This document shows positions 24,965-34,654 of a stretch of 64,000 nucleotides of DNA, one piece after another (the first letter of the stretch is position 1; each line of letters starts with the position of its first letter). The stretch is from Shewanella sp. 1CM18E (GTDB lineage: Bacteria; Pseudomonadota; Gammaproteobacteria; Enterobacterales; Shewanellaceae), in assembly GCF_023161665.1 (NCBI RefSeq), contig NZ_JALNTW010000001.1, positions 65,454 to 129,453 of the forward strand, in the 5' to 3' direction. The position numbers and the translations under genes are program-made. The notes under the pieces are model-generated. The model was not told the origin of the DNA. It saw nothing but the letters and a program-made list of their open reading frames with translations, and did no database searches.

Positions 24965-27064
24965 CTACTGACCTACTGCCGAGACGATGCGTATTTGCTT
25001 CTCATCGGGCACCTCTTGATAAGAGATGACTCGTAAATTTGGAATCGTGTGCTTAACAAAGCGCGATAATGTTGAACGTAACATGCCTGACGTCAATAAA
25101 ATTGCCGGCTGTCCAACCATTTCTTGACGCTGCGTTGCATCAACTAACGACTTTTGCATACGTTCTGCAAGGCTAGGTTCAATATTTGGACCATCACCAC
25201 CTGTTGCTTGCATTGACTGATGCAACATTTGTTCCAACTCTGGCGCCAAAGTTATGACGGGAATTTCAAGTTCAGGTCCGCTGATCTCTTGAACAATCAT
25301 GCGTTTTAATGCGATACGCACCGCTGCGGTTAACACTTCGGTGTCATTACTCTTTGGACCATACTCAAGTAAGGTTTGTACTATGGTCTTCATGTCACGA
25401 ATAGACACGCCTTCATTAAGTAGGTTTTGCATCACTTTAACCACTGTACCTAACGGCATAACATCAGGTATAAAGCCATCAACTAACTTAGGTGAGTGCT
25501 TACCAAGCATTTCAAGTAATTGCTGTACTTCCTCGTAGCCAAGTAATTTAGCCGCATTATTGCTCAATAACTGGCTGATGTGAGTGGCCACTACCGTTGA
25601 AGCATCGACTACCGTGTAGCCAAGAGTTTGCGCGTGCTCGCGCATTGCTGGCGCAATCCAAACCGCATCTAAGCCAAAGGCAGGATCTTTAGTCTCGATA
25701 CCATCGAGCTTGCCGTAAACTTGCCCAGGGTTAATCGCCAACTCACAGTCGTGACGAATTTCAGCTTCACCAGAAGAAACCCCCATCAATGAGATCCGGT
25801 AAGCATTGGGTGACAAATCTAAGTTGTCGCGGATATGCACCGCGGGGACTAGGAAACCTAACTCTTGAGACAGTTTTTTACGTACGCCCTTAATACGGCC
25901 GAGTAATTCGCCGCCTTGGCCTTTATCAACAAGCGGAATTAAGCGATAACCCACTTCAAGTCCAATCGTGTCAACATGTTGTACGTCATCCCAACTCAAC
26001 TCTTTCGGCTGAGTATCTCTTGGCTCTGTAGGTCCAGCTTTAGCAACTTCAAGTGCGCGTTCGCGGTCAGTTTCAAGTTTCTTCTTGATAAAATACGCGC
26101 CGCCTGCAGCGAGTGCTGCACATGAAAGAAATACAAAATGCGGCATCCCTGGCACGATACCCATTACAAACATTACGGCAGCAGCAATGGTTAATGCTTT
26201 AGGGCTGTCAAACATCTGCCCCATAACCATTTCGCCCATATCGCCAGACTCGTTTTGGCGGGTCACCATTAAAGCCGCTGCAATTGACAATAACAAACCT
26301 GGGATCTGGGCAACTAGGCCATCACCAATGGTAAGCAAGGTGTAAATCTCTACCGCAGAAGCAAAATCTAAATCATGCTGAGCTATACCGATAATAAAGC
26401 CACCGACGATATTAATAACCAGAATTAAAATACCGGCAATGGCATCACCTTTTACAAACTTTGACGCACCGTCCATCGCACCGTAAAAATCCGCTTCACG
26501 GGTCACTTCTGCACGCCTTAGTCGAGCTTGTTCTTGTGTTAGTAGGCCGGCGTTTAAGTCAGCATCAATTGCCATTTGCTTACCAGGCATAGCGTCAAGG
26601 GTAAAGCGAGCACTTACCTCTGAAATTCGCCCTGCACCTTTTGTCACAACAGCAAAGTTGATGATGATAAGAATTAAGAACACCACCAAACCAACTGCGT
26701 AGTTACCACCAATCACTACCGAGCCAAAAGCTTCGATAACCTTACCTGCGGCATCGCCACCATTGTGACCTTCAAGCAGAACCACACGAGTTGAGGCTAC
26801 GTTAAGGGCAAGACGTAACAAGGTTGCGACTAACAGAACTGTGGGAAATGCAGCAAAATCTAATGGGCGGTCACTATAAATAGCAACTAAAAGTACCACT
26901 AAAGCGAGAGCAATATTGAAAGTAAAAAGAATATCGAGCAGGAATGCAGGCATAGGCAAAATGATCATAGCCAGAGCGGCTAAAACCAATAATGGCGTAC
27001 CAATACCTTTTAAATGCGCAGGCTTTATCTGTTTTAATTGGCCTAGACTTGCTTTAAATTCCAT
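24965..27064 (-). CDS. flhA: Flagellar export gate protein FlhA
   Basis: FlhA forms the nonameric export-gate ring that takes chaperone-bound substrates. The 699-residue protein has about eight membrane helices in the first 330 residues and a large cytoplasmic domain. The FHIPEP-family cytoplasmic-loop signature is present (RLALNVASTRVVLL and KGAGRISEVSARFTLDAMPGKQ, read in two pieces). It is the first gene after a sigma-54 site at 27103-27119 and begins the flhA-flhF-flhG-fliA unit. Confidence 0.97.
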   Translation of the reverse strand: MEFKASLGQLKQIKPAHLKGIGTPLLVLAALAMIILPMPAFLLDILFTFNIALALVVLLVAIYSDRPLDFAAFPTVLLVATLLRLALNVASTRVVLLEGHNGGDAAGKVIEAFGSVVIGGNYAVGLVVFLILIIINFAVVTKGAGRISEVSARFTLDAMPGKQMAIDADLNAGLLTQEQARLRRAEVTREADFYGAMDGASKFVKGDAIAGILILVINIVGGFIIGIAQHDLDFASAVEIYTLLTIGDGLVAQIPGLLLSIAAALMVTRQNESGDMGEMVMGQMFDSPKALTIAAAVMFVMGIVPGMPHFVFLSCAALAAGGAYFIKKKLETDRERALEVAKAGPTEPRDTQPKELSWDDVQHVDTIGLEVGYRLIPLVDKGQGGELLGRIKGVRKKLSQELGFLVPAVHIRDNLDLSPNAYRISLMGVSSGEAEIRHDCELAINPGQVYGKLDGIETKDPAFGLDAVWIAPAMREHAQTLGYTVVDASTVVATHISQLLSNNAAKLLGYEEVQQLLEMLGKHSPKLVDGFIPDVMPLGTVVKVMQNLLNEGVSIRDMKTIVQTLLEYGPKSNDTEVLTAAVRIALKRMIVQEISGPELEIPVITLAPELEQMLHQSMQATGGDGPNIEPSLAERMQKSLVDATQRQEMVGQPAILLTSGMLRSTLSRFVKHTIPNLRVISYQEVPDEKQIRIVSAVGQ

Positions 27065-27102
27065 TCACCCTGAGTCCGATCTTTGACGTCTGCTGCTTAG
27101 GC

Positions 27103-27119
27103 AGCAAATACTGTACCAA
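27103..27119 (-). promoter_or_regulatory. Sigma-54 promoter of flhA
   Basis: The minus strand reads TTGGTACAGTATTTGCT: GG and GC separated by exactly 10 bases, with a good TTTGCT -12 element. It is about 40 bases upstream of the flhA ATG. Confidence 0.85.
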
Positions 27120-27219
27120 TTATTGGTTTATGCCTATTTTGACGACTATACCCTGAAAGCGATACGCAAAGAATATCAACGCAGCCAAACGTTGTTTTTT
27201 TACTCAAAACCTTAAACTA

Positions 27220-28353
27220 TTAATGCTTTAACTCATCAGGAATAGGTTGCTTCACCGGAATAGGATTTGGACGTCGCCCTTTACCTTTCTGATATTGACG
27301 TAACTGAAAAACATACGCCAATACTTGTGCTACCGCGGTAAAGAGTCCTTCGGGGATCTCTTGATCAATTTTGGTTGTATGGAAAATAGCTCTGGCAAGA
27401 GGTGGCGCCGACACGATAGCGACATCATGCTCGCGGGCAATTTCACGAATTTTAAAAGCGACTTCATCAACGCCCTTAGCCACTACAAACGGTGCAGTAG
27501 ATTTAGCTGCGTCGTATTTAACCGCCACAGCATAGTGCTCAGGGTTAACCACAATCACATCAGCATTGGGCACTTCGCCCATCATACGTCTTTGTGACAT
27601 TTCATGTTGTAGTTGACGAATACGGCCTTTAACCTCAGGTTTACCCTCAGTGTCTTTGTATTCATCTTTAACTTCTTGCTTCGTCATCTTTAGCTGCTTA
27701 GCGTGATTCCATACTTGGAATGGCACATCAATCACCACAATTAAAAATGTCGAGGCGCACAGCAGAATGAAAATCCACACCACAATATCCATTGCGTGAT
27801 AAATATTGCCGGGAAGATGCTCCTGTGACAGTAATAAAATGTCATTGAGGTAAATCGTTAGCAGTAAATAAGCCGTGATAGCCACTACCGAAAACTTAGC
27901 GATTCCTTTGGTAAGCTCAACTAATGCCTGCACACCAAACATCCGCTTAAAGCCTGCAACCGGGCTCATCTTACTGGCTTTAGGCATAAAGGCTTTAACG
28001 GAAAAAGACATCCCGCCTAAGGCAACATTACCAGCAAAGGCAATTAGCGCTAAAAACAAGATAAAACCAAATAGAGGCACTGCAAGCTCGCTACCAACCA
28101 TGCCCCAAACGTTCATCATTTGATTAGTGTCAAAGATATCGTCACGGCTTAAGGTAAACAGCTTGGTCATAATGTTGTGCAGTGCTTGCGCCATATCTGG
28201 TCCGGTCATTAATAAGCCGACCGATGCCGCGATGAGAACTGCAGAGGTACCGAGTTCTTTCGAGCGTGCAACCTGCCCTTTGTCTTTGGCCTGTTGCAGT
28301 TTTCTGGAGGTTGCTTCTTCTGTTTTTTCTTGGCTGCTGTCATTCTCCGACAT
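27220..28353 (-). CDS. flhB: Flagellar export switch protein FlhB with NPEH motif
   Basis: FlhB controls the switch from rod/hook to filament export by autocleavage. The 377-residue protein has four membrane helices (about 33-55, 90-112, 145-170, 185-210) and a C-terminal cytoplasmic domain. The cleavage motif, normally NPTH, reads N270-P271-E272-H273 here; Asn, Pro and His are kept. It is followed by YAVAVKYD and the APFVVAKGVDEVAF region. The Shine-Dalgarno GGGAGG lies 10 bases before the ATG and is complementary to CCTCC just upstream. The gene ends the fliK-to-flhB run. Confidence 0.97.
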   Translation of the reverse strand: MSENDSSQEKTEEATSRKLQQAKDKGQVARSKELGTSAVLIAASVGLLMTGPDMAQALHNIMTKLFTLSRDDIFDTNQMMNVWGMVGSELAVPLFGFILFLALIAFAGNVALGGMSFSVKAFMPKASKMSPVAGFKRMFGVQALVELTKGIAKFSVVAITAYLLLTIYLNDILLLSQEHLPGNIYHAMDIVVWIFILLCASTFLIVVIDVPFQVWNHAKQLKMTKQEVKDEYKDTEGKPEVKGRIRQLQHEMSQRRMMGEVPNADVIVVNPEHYAVAVKYDAAKSTAPFVVAKGVDEVAFKIREIAREHDVAIVSAPPLARAIFHTTKIDQEIPEGLFTAVAQVLAYVFQLRQYQKGKGRRPNPIPVKQPIPDELKH

Positions 28354-28363
28354 TTAGAGACGA

Positions 28364-28382
28364 CCTCCCTTATCGAGGAGGC
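28364..28382 (-). promoter_or_regulatory. Possible stem masking the flhB ribosome-binding site
   Basis: On the minus strand CCTCC (28377-28381) can pair with GGAGG of the Shine-Dalgarno (28364-28368) around an 8-base loop, 10 bases before the flhB start. It is short and not proof of regulation. Confidence 0.35.
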
Positions 28383-28439
28383 AAAGCCCGGGCACGATTA
28401 GTACCGCTTGCCAAATAAAAGTAATATAAGCGCTTAACA

Positions 28440-29240
28440 TTAGTTAAGCCCGCCATCAACTTTGCACTGCAGCTCCAATGCATTACACAATAGTATTTGA
28501 GTTTCACGCCACACCTCATCAAAATGCGACATGATAGGAGATAAGGTTAACCACAAAATAAAGAGCCCCGCGACCATAGTCACCGGAAAACCCACTGCAA
28601 AAATGTTTAGTTGCGGTGACGCTCGCGTCATCACACCAAAGGCTAAGTTAATGGTTAATAGCGCTACAATCGCTGATAACGACATTGTTAGTGCAGCGCC
28701 AAACATATAACCCACAAATTCAGTAAATAAGCGATAACCTGTAAGGCTTAGCCCCTGCATTGACACAGGAATAGAGTCAAAACTGGCTATGACCATTTTG
28801 ATCAGTAATAAATGACCATCTACCGCGAGAAAAATCATCGTCGTTAACAGCAGGAAAAAGTTACCAATTACCGGAGTTTGTTGACCTGAGCTTGGGTCGA
28901 CCATAGAAGCAAAACCTAAACTGGTTTGCATACCAATAATTTGCCCGGTTAATACAAAAGTTTGCATTAATAGCAATGTGGCAAAGCCCATGGCTACGCC
29001 AATAATAATCTGCTGAGCAGTAACGAATGCGGCGCTAAGTGAAAACAGATCAATACTTGGCATTGCAGGTAATACCGGGGCGACTGCTGCAGTTACGGTA
29101 ACCGACAATAGTAAGCGAACACGGGTGGGAGTGGTGGTTGCGCCAAATACTGCCATGACCATAAACATGCTAGAGATCCGTGTTAACGGCCAAAGATAAC
29201 CAGCAATACCATCCATTATGGTATCGAGCATTATCTCCAT
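28440..29240 (-). CDS. fliR: Flagellar export gate protein FliR
   Basis: FliR assembles with FliP and FliQ into the helical core of the export gate. The 266-residue protein is very hydrophobic with about six membrane segments and typical FliR stretches (VTAQQIIIGVAMGFATLLLM, MVDPSSGQQTPVIGNFF). The start ATG follows fliQ by 23 bases and fits the family length of about 260. Confidence 0.95.
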   Translation of the reverse strand: MEIMLDTIMDGIAGYLWPLTRISSMFMVMAVFGATTTPTRVRLLLSVTVTAAVAPVLPAMPSIDLFSLSAAFVTAQQIIIGVAMGFATLLLMQTFVLTGQIIGMQTSLGFASMVDPSSGQQTPVIGNFFLLLTTMIFLAVDGHLLLIKMVIASFDSIPVSMQGLSLTGYRLFTEFVGYMFGAALTMSLSAIVALLTINLAFGVMTRASPQLNIFAVGFPVTMVAGLFILWLTLSPIMSHFDEVWRETQILLCNALELQCKVDGGLN

Positions 29241-29263
29241 AGTTAACCTAGCACTTTCATGAG

Positions 29264-29533
29264 TTAGCCAATCACTTGGGGGATCATGTCCACCATCTGA
29301 AAAAAGAAGTCCATCATCATCTGCACTAACATATGACCCATTAACATTAGAGCCAATAAGGTAGTCAACAAACGTGGTAGAAAACTCAGTGTTTGTTCGT
29401 TAATCGAGGTAGCGGCTTGAAACACTGCGACAATAAGACCAATGATAAGGCCTGGCACAATAATCATCGATACAATGATTACAATCACAGCCAGTGCTTC
29501 GCGGAAGATATCTATCAGTGCTTCAGGACTCAT
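29264..29533 (-). CDS. fliQ: Flagellar export gate protein FliQ
   Basis: The 89-residue two-helix membrane protein has the family features MSPEALIDIFREAL at the start and GLIIGLIVAVFQAATSINEQ followed by TLSFLPRLL. It is the usual length and lies between fliP and fliR. Confidence 0.96.
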   Translation of the reverse strand: MSPEALIDIFREALAVIVIIVSMIIVPGLIIGLIVAVFQAATSINEQTLSFLPRLLTTLLALMLMGHMLVQMMMDFFFQMVDMIPQVIG

Positions 29534-29540
29534 AGCTTAC

Positions 29541-30287
29541 CTATAATCCAAAACTATTCGCTAATGTACCCATCACTAGGCTCCAACCATCAACCAGCAC
29601 AAAAAGCATGATTTTAAAGGGTAATGATACAATCATTGGCGATAACATCATCATACCCATGGCCATCAAAATACTGGCAACCACTAAATCCAGCACTAAA
29701 AAAGGCACGAATAACATAAAGCCAATTTGGAATGCAGTTTTGAGTTCGCTAGTAATAAAAGCTGGAATAATCACTGTCATCGGGGCATCTTCAGGCTCAT
29801 TAATGCCCTGATAGCCAGAGATCTCAATAAAAGTATTCAAATCAGTTAGCCGTGTTTGCGCTAACATAAAATCCTTTAGCGGCCCCTGACCTGAAGTAAA
29901 TGCTTCTTGTAGCGGCATACCTTGCTCAATGTAAGGTTGTACCGCTTGATCATAAATTTTATCAAACACAGGTGACATGATAAAAAATGTCAAAAACATA
30001 CTAATGCCGATCAACACTTGATTAGATGGCGTTTGCTGCAGACCAATAGCTTGACGCAAAATTGACAGCACCACAATAATCCGCGTAAACGAGGTCAACA
30101 TAATAACCATCGCCGGAATAAAGCTTAGCGCTGTCATCAGTAACAAAATTTGCATCGTTACTGAGTACTGGGTAGAACCGTCGCTGCCAGTTGATACTGT
30201 TACCGCAGGCAAAATGCCGTTTTCGGCCAATGCCGGCGCAGACACCGACATCGCCAATCCGGCAACAAGTAAAATCCATTTCATCAT
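29541..30287 (-). CDS. fliP: Flagellar export gate protein FliP
   Basis: FliP is the main component of the export-gate core. The 248-residue protein has a cleavable signal peptide ([18 protein letters not shown]), a first helix [20 protein letters not shown], the conserved [14 protein letters not shown] and [11 protein letters not shown], and a C-terminal pair of helices including [20 protein letters not shown]. Its ATG overlaps the fliO TGA (ATGA), so the two are coupled. Confidence 0.97.
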   Translation of the reverse strand: MMKWILLVAGLAMSVSAPALAENGILPAVTVSTGSDGSTQYSVTMQILLLMTALSFIPAMVIMLTSFTRIIVVLSILRQAIGLQQTPSNQVLIGISMFLTFFIMSPVFDKIYDQAVQPYIEQGMPLQEAFTSGQGPLKDFMLAQTRLTDLNTFIEISGYQGINEPEDAPMTVIIPAFITSELKTAFQIGFMLFVPFLVLDLVVASILMAMGMMMLSPMIVSLPFKIMLFVLVDGWSLVMGTLANSFGL

Positions 30288-30682
30288 TGTGATTGCTTCG
30301 CTTGTCTTAGACGGGTGGCAAAGGACTCTGTTGCAACTTCAACAGGTTGCGCTAACTTATCCACCAAGCTCACCTGATTTGGCGTTACCCCAAGCAAGTA
30401 TTGTTGACCATCTACTTCGACCAAAACGAGTTTCTCTTTTTGGCCTAATGGCGTTACAGCAATGGTCTTTAATACTCCTTGGCTACTCGGCACCAAATTA
30501 AAGCGCTTTACTAGGTAAGCCAAAAAGAAAATAAGAACCAAAACAACAATGAGCCCGCCAACCATACTTGAAAGCGTCGCAATACTTGATGCAGAGCTTG
30601 CGGTATTGCTCGTTACGTTAGCCGCAGTACTCACTTGCGTCTCAGCACCAGCAAGGCTGGCTAAAACCAAATTAAAGCTCAT
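30284..30682 (-). CDS. fliO: Flagellar biosynthesis protein FliO
   Basis: FliO is a scaffold that helps FliP assemble. The 132-residue protein has one membrane helix (about 45-65, [18 protein letters not shown]) after a Ser/Ala-rich periplasmic stretch, and a cytoplasmic C-terminus with the [21 protein letters not shown] motif common to FliO (read in two parts). I prefer the ATG at 30680-30682; two upstream TTG codons are also in frame. Confidence 0.92.
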   Translation of the reverse strand: MSFNLVLASLAGAETQVSTAANVTSNTASSASSIATLSSMVGGLIVVLVLIFFLAYLVKRFNLVPSSQGVLKTIAVTPLGQKEKLVLVEVDGQQYLLGVTPNQVSLVDKLAQPVEVATESFATRLRQAKQSQ

Positions 30683-30703
30683 CAACAATCCCTAATATTT
30701 TTA

Positions 30704-31081
30704 TTATTTTAGCTTTTTAATTCGCTCTGTTTGGCTAATCACGTCAGTTAAACGAATGCCGAATTTATCATTCACCACAACCACTTCACCGTGGGCAATT
30801 AAGGTGCCGTTAACCATAACATCAAGCGGTTCACCTGCAACGCGATCAAGCTCAACAACTGAGCCTTGGTTTAATTGCAGTAAATTACGGATATTAATAA
30901 AACTGCGGCCCACTTCCATCGAAATGGTTACTGGAATATCCATAATCGCATCAAGCTTTGATGCTTCTTCTTCGCTCAATGGCGTACTATCGTTACTAAA
31001 CTCGTCCAACTCTACTGCCTTTGCTTCTTCAATCGCTTGCTCTGCCATCGCTGCAGCCCAATCATCCGTATCTGTACTCAT
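30704..31081 (-). CDS. fliN: Motor switch protein FliN
   Basis: FliN forms the bottom of the C-ring and binds CheY-P and FliH. The 125-residue protein has an acidic N-terminal extension and the SpoA domain (about 45-122) containing DIPVTISMEVGRSFINIRNL and ELDRVAGEPLDVMVNGTLIA. Genes on both sides are separated by 12-15 bases. Confidence 0.96.
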   Translation of the reverse strand: MSTDTDDWAAAMAEQAIEEAKAVELDEFSNDSTPLSEEEASKLDAIMDIPVTISMEVGRSFINIRNLLQLNQGSVVELDRVAGEPLDVMVNGTLIAHGEVVVVNDKFGIRLTDVISQTERIKKLK

Positions 31082-31093
31082 TTACTTTCTACC

Positions 31094-32122
31094 TTATATC
31101 TCTGAGCGATCACGCGCTCGTCCTTTGTGAGTGACAAGCTGCAACTCTGATTTTACTGTTTCTGGTCGCGGAATTTGCTCGCAGATTTTTAACGCTAGAT
31201 TTTCTTTTGAGCGGCCCATCTTACATCTGTAAGTTGGTAAATCTTCAACCTTCAAAATAATGTGTTCAGGTAGCTCAACGGGGATCACATCACCGGCTTT
31301 AAACTCAAGCACTTCTCTTAATGTGACTTTATGTTCAACTACTGTGGCATCAATACCCACATCAACATCCATGATCTCATCGCGCAAAGCTTGAGACCAA
31401 CGCATGTCTGTGTCTTGAGTATCACTTTGTACACCGGCATCGAGTAGTTCACGGATAGGCTCAATCATCGAGTACGGCATCGTAATGTGGAAATCACCAC
31501 CGCCACCATCGACTTCAATATGGAATGAGCTAACCACAACAACCTCGGTTGGGCTAACAATGTTGGCCATAGCCGGATTAACTTCTGAGTCAAGATAATC
31601 GAACTGCACATCCATCACTGGTGCCCATGCATCTTTATAATCTTCGAAGATTATTTTAAGCAGCAGCTGCACAATACGACGTTCAGTAGGGGTAAATTCG
31701 CGACCTTCGATTTTAGCGTGAAAACGGCCATCACCACCAAAAAAGTTATCCACTAAGATAAATACCAGACGCGCTTCCATGGTGATTAATGCAGTGCCTT
31801 TTAGCGGACTAAAACGCACCATATTCAAGCTGGTTGGGACGAATAAGGTATGTACGTACTCACCAAACTTAAGCATTTGCACGCCGTTGATCGACACTTC
31901 TGCTGCGCGGCGCATCATGTTAAACATGCTGATCCGTAAATGACGCGCAAAACGCTCGTTAACAATCTCAAGCGTTGGCATCCGCCCACGAACAATTCTG
32001 TCTTGCGACGAGAAATCATAGGAGCGTGCGTCTAGCTCATTATCATCAATAATGTCTTCATCAACATCATCGACGCCATGGAGCAGCGCATCAATTTCGT
32101 CTTGGCTTAATAAGTCACTCAC
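31094..32122 (-). CDS. fliM: Motor switch protein FliM
   Basis: FliM is the CheY-P docking subunit of the C-ring. The 342-residue protein starts with the CheY-binding peptide LLSQDEIDALLHG, followed by the middle domain with RIVRGRMPTLEIVNERFARH and a C-terminal SpoA domain. The start is GTG at 32120-32122; the protein beginning and family length support it. A 119-base gap separates it from fliL. Confidence 0.96.
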   Translation of the reverse strand: MSDLLSQDEIDALLHGVDDVDEDIIDDNELDARSYDFSSQDRIVRGRMPTLEIVNERFARHLRISMFNMMRRAAEVSINGVQMLKFGEYVHTLFVPTSLNMVRFSPLKGTALITMEARLVFILVDNFFGGDGRFHAKIEGREFTPTERRIVQLLLKIIFEDYKDAWAPVMDVQFDYLDSEVNPAMANIVSPTEVVVVSSFHIEVDGGGGDFHITMPYSMIEPIRELLDAGVQSDTQDTDMRWSQALRDEIMDVDVGIDATVVEHKVTLREVLEFKAGDVIPVELPEHIILKVEDLPTYRCKMGRSKENLALKICEQIPRPETVKSELQLVTHKGRARDRSEI

Positions 32123-32241
32123 GATATCGCCTTCACTTTAAAAACCTACTTTCATCAACTGTTACGTTATAAACTAAAACTTAATAAGTTATCGCCTATT
32201 AATTTACGGCAATGACTTTACGAACTTTGCTTCGCCTCACT

Positions 32242-32760
32242 TTATTGCATGACAAAGCCAGTAAATAATACTTTTTCCACCACTGTACGACCGGTTACTG
32301 GTTGCAGTGTATTTTGCACATTTCTCAGCGCTAGCAAACGCAGTTCATCTTTACCTGCAGGAGAGCTCATCTTTTGAATATCTGCACTACTAAAAGTGGT
32401 TAGCAACGCATCTTCAATCAAAGGAATGTGTTTCTTAATCAGCGTATCGTCATCAGTACCACGCACCATAAGCTGCACTTTAATTTCAACTAAACGCGTG
32501 CGGCCATTATCAGATAAGTTAAATAAGAAAGGTCTTGGCATTGCAGCGTAAAATGCTTCTTTACCACTGGAAACCGGCTGCTCTACAACAACGTCTTCAC
32601 CAGGATTCGCGACTGGCGCATCATCAGAGCTTAATAACATCCATGCAGTAACAGCAATAATGATAATAAGCACAACACCGATAACGCCAAATAAAATCAG
32701 CTTCTTTTTACTTTTAGGCTCAGTATTGTCTTCTAGCTCTAAGCTTGCTTCTTCTGCCAT
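32242..32760 (-). CDS. fliL: Flagellar basal-body protein FliL
   Basis: FliL sits around the stator and supports torque. The 172-residue protein has an acidic cytoplasmic N-terminus, one membrane helix (about 23-45, LFGVIGVVLIIIIAVTAWML) and a periplasmic stomatin-like domain with RPFLFNLSDNGRTRLVEIKV. It is 74 bases after fliK. Confidence 0.95.
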   Translation of the reverse strand: MAEEASLELEDNTEPKSKKKLILFGVIGVVLIIIIAVTAWMLLSSDDAPVANPGEDVVVEQPVSSGKEAFYAAMPRPFLFNLSDNGRTRLVEIKVQLMVRGTDDDTLIKKHIPLIEDALLTTFSSADIQKMSSPAGKDELRLLALRNVQNTLQPVTGRTVVEKVLFTGFVMQ

Positions 32761-32834
32761 TTGGCTTCTCCGTCGCTACGCCAATTTGCGCGAGCGCCTT
32801 TAGCGGTTGTTTTTATTTGCTATAGGTTACCTGC

Positions 32835-34409
32835 TTATGCGTAATAATCTATACCTGAAGCAGAACTTGTTGATAGATTTGACCTTACCAGCAACTCTTC
32901 TGCTGAAATTTCATCCACATCGTGCATTCCTGAGCCACTTCCACGCTCGTTAGTCCCTTCGCCCTGCCCTTGGCCACCGTTACCTTGTGACACTTGACCA
33001 TCGGTGAGCTGCATACCTTGCTCAGCTAGCATTTCCCGCAATCTTGGCATGGCTTGCTCAACAAGATCTCTTGTTTGGTGCTGGCTTACTTGAAATTGCA
33101 CTTGAGTGTTATCGCCTTGAACTTGAATGCGCACCATCATCTGCCCTAGTTCAGGAGGGTCGAGGCGGATCTCAGCTTGCTGCACACCGTTGCTTACCAT
33201 AGTGATCAGCTGCTGGTTCATTACCGGCGCAAATCGTTGGATCATCTGCTGCATTGAAGGTGTAGCTTCGCCAGCTTGCTTTAACGATGCATGTAATTGC
33301 GGGAGCTCTTGACGATTAGCTGCGGTTTGCTGCAATTGTTGCTGCAGCGCCGTCAATGATTTGCTGTCTTGTACAGAGCTCAGTTCGCTGGTTAAGTTAG
33401 CTTCTAATCCAGCCTGAGCTGGGCTCATTTTGACCGTAAGTTCTGCATTTTTTAATAGCTCATTTGCAACTGTGCTGTTAGCTGCTTGATTCGCTGCACT
33501 GCTGCCAGCATTAAGCTCACCTTGTTTAGTCGATTTTGATAACTCAGCAGCATTGGCTCCAGCAGCGTTAAGCTCTTTACCAAAAATGTCTTTATTTTCA
33601 TTTGGCAGTTTACTGTCATTTGCAAGCTTTGTTTCATCAAGCTTGTTGCTATCGACTGTATTTTGCATCGCTGCAGAATTTGAACTATTCATATCTGCAG
33701 TCTGTCCAGCAGTTGCGCTAACTCCGGAGTTAGAGCTGTTGATGTTAGCGCCATTAGCAACAGACATTGCAGCTAATAATTCAGCGCTTGGTTTACCGCT
33801 AGCATCAACAAAATTACCTTGTTGTAACAGCGCCTTTAATTCTGGAACTGACAACTGAGACAATTCTTGCTCAGTTAAACCAGACTGCATGCTTAATGTC
33901 AGTAAAACTTCATCAGGTAATGTTTCAACACTAAGATCTGTTAGGTCATCGATAGCCGCATCGCTGTCTGCCTCGGTTGATAACGGCAAGCTTTCGCCGT
34001 GAGCGGCAAGCTGACTATCGGTTTCATTCCCCGCAGAAAATTGGCTAGCTAAATTGATTTGCGCTAGCACATGGCTGACATCATCTTTATCTGTAAACTC
34101 AGCATCTCCGCTATTGTTGCCTGCAGTGTCTTTGTTTGATTCGCTTAGGCGTTTGGATTCTTTCAAGCCATCATCATTCGCAGCCTGATTATCTTTGTTA
34201 GACTCTTGAGTTTCTTCGTTAAGAGATTGATTTGCAACACTTACCTGTTCAGAGTTGGCCGCCTTCTCAAGCTCAGTTGAAAAACGATTAGCGTCTTGTG
34301 CGTTAGTAAGACTGCTAGAGCGACTCTCTATGCCAGACTGACTCTGAGACTGAACAGCCTTTTTCCCTTGTTCAGGGCTGCTAAGAAAAATATTGTTCAT
34401 CTGCTGCAT
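32835..34409 (-). CDS. fliK: Hook-length control protein FliK
   Basis: FliK measures hook length and triggers the FlhB specificity switch. The 524-residue protein has a long Ser/Asn/Gln/Glu-rich disordered region and the Flg_hook domain near the C-terminus, with AEIRLDPPELGQMMVRIQVQ followed by LVEQAMPRLREMLAEQGMQL. The end is a Gly/Gln-rich tail. It starts a new unit from a sigma-54 promoter (34510-34525) and precedes fliL. It is the canonical copy; a FliK-like paralogue lies at 11542-13161. Confidence 0.95.
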   Translation of the reverse strand: MQQMNNIFLSSPEQGKKAVQSQSQSGIESRSSSLTNAQDANRFSTELEKAANSEQVSVANQSLNEETQESNKDNQAANDDGLKESKRLSESNKDTAGNNSGDAEFTDKDDVSHVLAQINLASQFSAGNETDSQLAAHGESLPLSTEADSDAAIDDLTDLSVETLPDEVLLTLSMQSGLTEQELSQLSVPELKALLQQGNFVDASGKPSAELLAAMSVANGANINSSNSGVSATAGQTADMNSSNSAAMQNTVDSNKLDETKLANDSKLPNENKDIFGKELNAAGANAAELSKSTKQGELNAGSSAANQAANSTVANELLKNAELTVKMSPAQAGLEANLTSELSSVQDSKSLTALQQQLQQTAANRQELPQLHASLKQAGEATPSMQQMIQRFAPVMNQQLITMVSNGVQQAEIRLDPPELGQMMVRIQVQGDNTQVQFQVSQHQTRDLVEQAMPRLREMLAEQGMQLTDGQVSQGNGGQGQGEGTNERGSGSGMHDVDEISAEELLVRSNLSTSSASGIDYYA

Positions 34410-34509
34410 GATTTCTCCATCAGCGTTAACAAACCGAACTGAACCTATGCGGTTACCAAGTCAAAATAACGGCTTTATGTGCCATTTATTGTGTATTAAC
34501 CGTAGTGAA

Positions 34510-34525
34510 TGCAATACTGGTGCCA
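34510..34525 (-). promoter_or_regulatory. Sigma-54 promoter of fliK
   Basis: The minus strand reads TGGCACCAGTATTGCA, matching the consensus TGGCAC-N5-TTGCA with GG-N10-GC, about 100 bases before the fliK ATG in a 245-base gap after fliJ. Confidence 0.92.
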
Positions 34526-34654
34526 GAAAAGCAATTTTAACTTCTAAATAATGGAGTGTTATTCGAAAAGGGGAACGGTAAGAAAATGCAGCGTTATTGG
34601 TATGATGAATGCCCGGGAGCAGGCTGAACATTTTCAATAATTTGCTGCTCGCAA

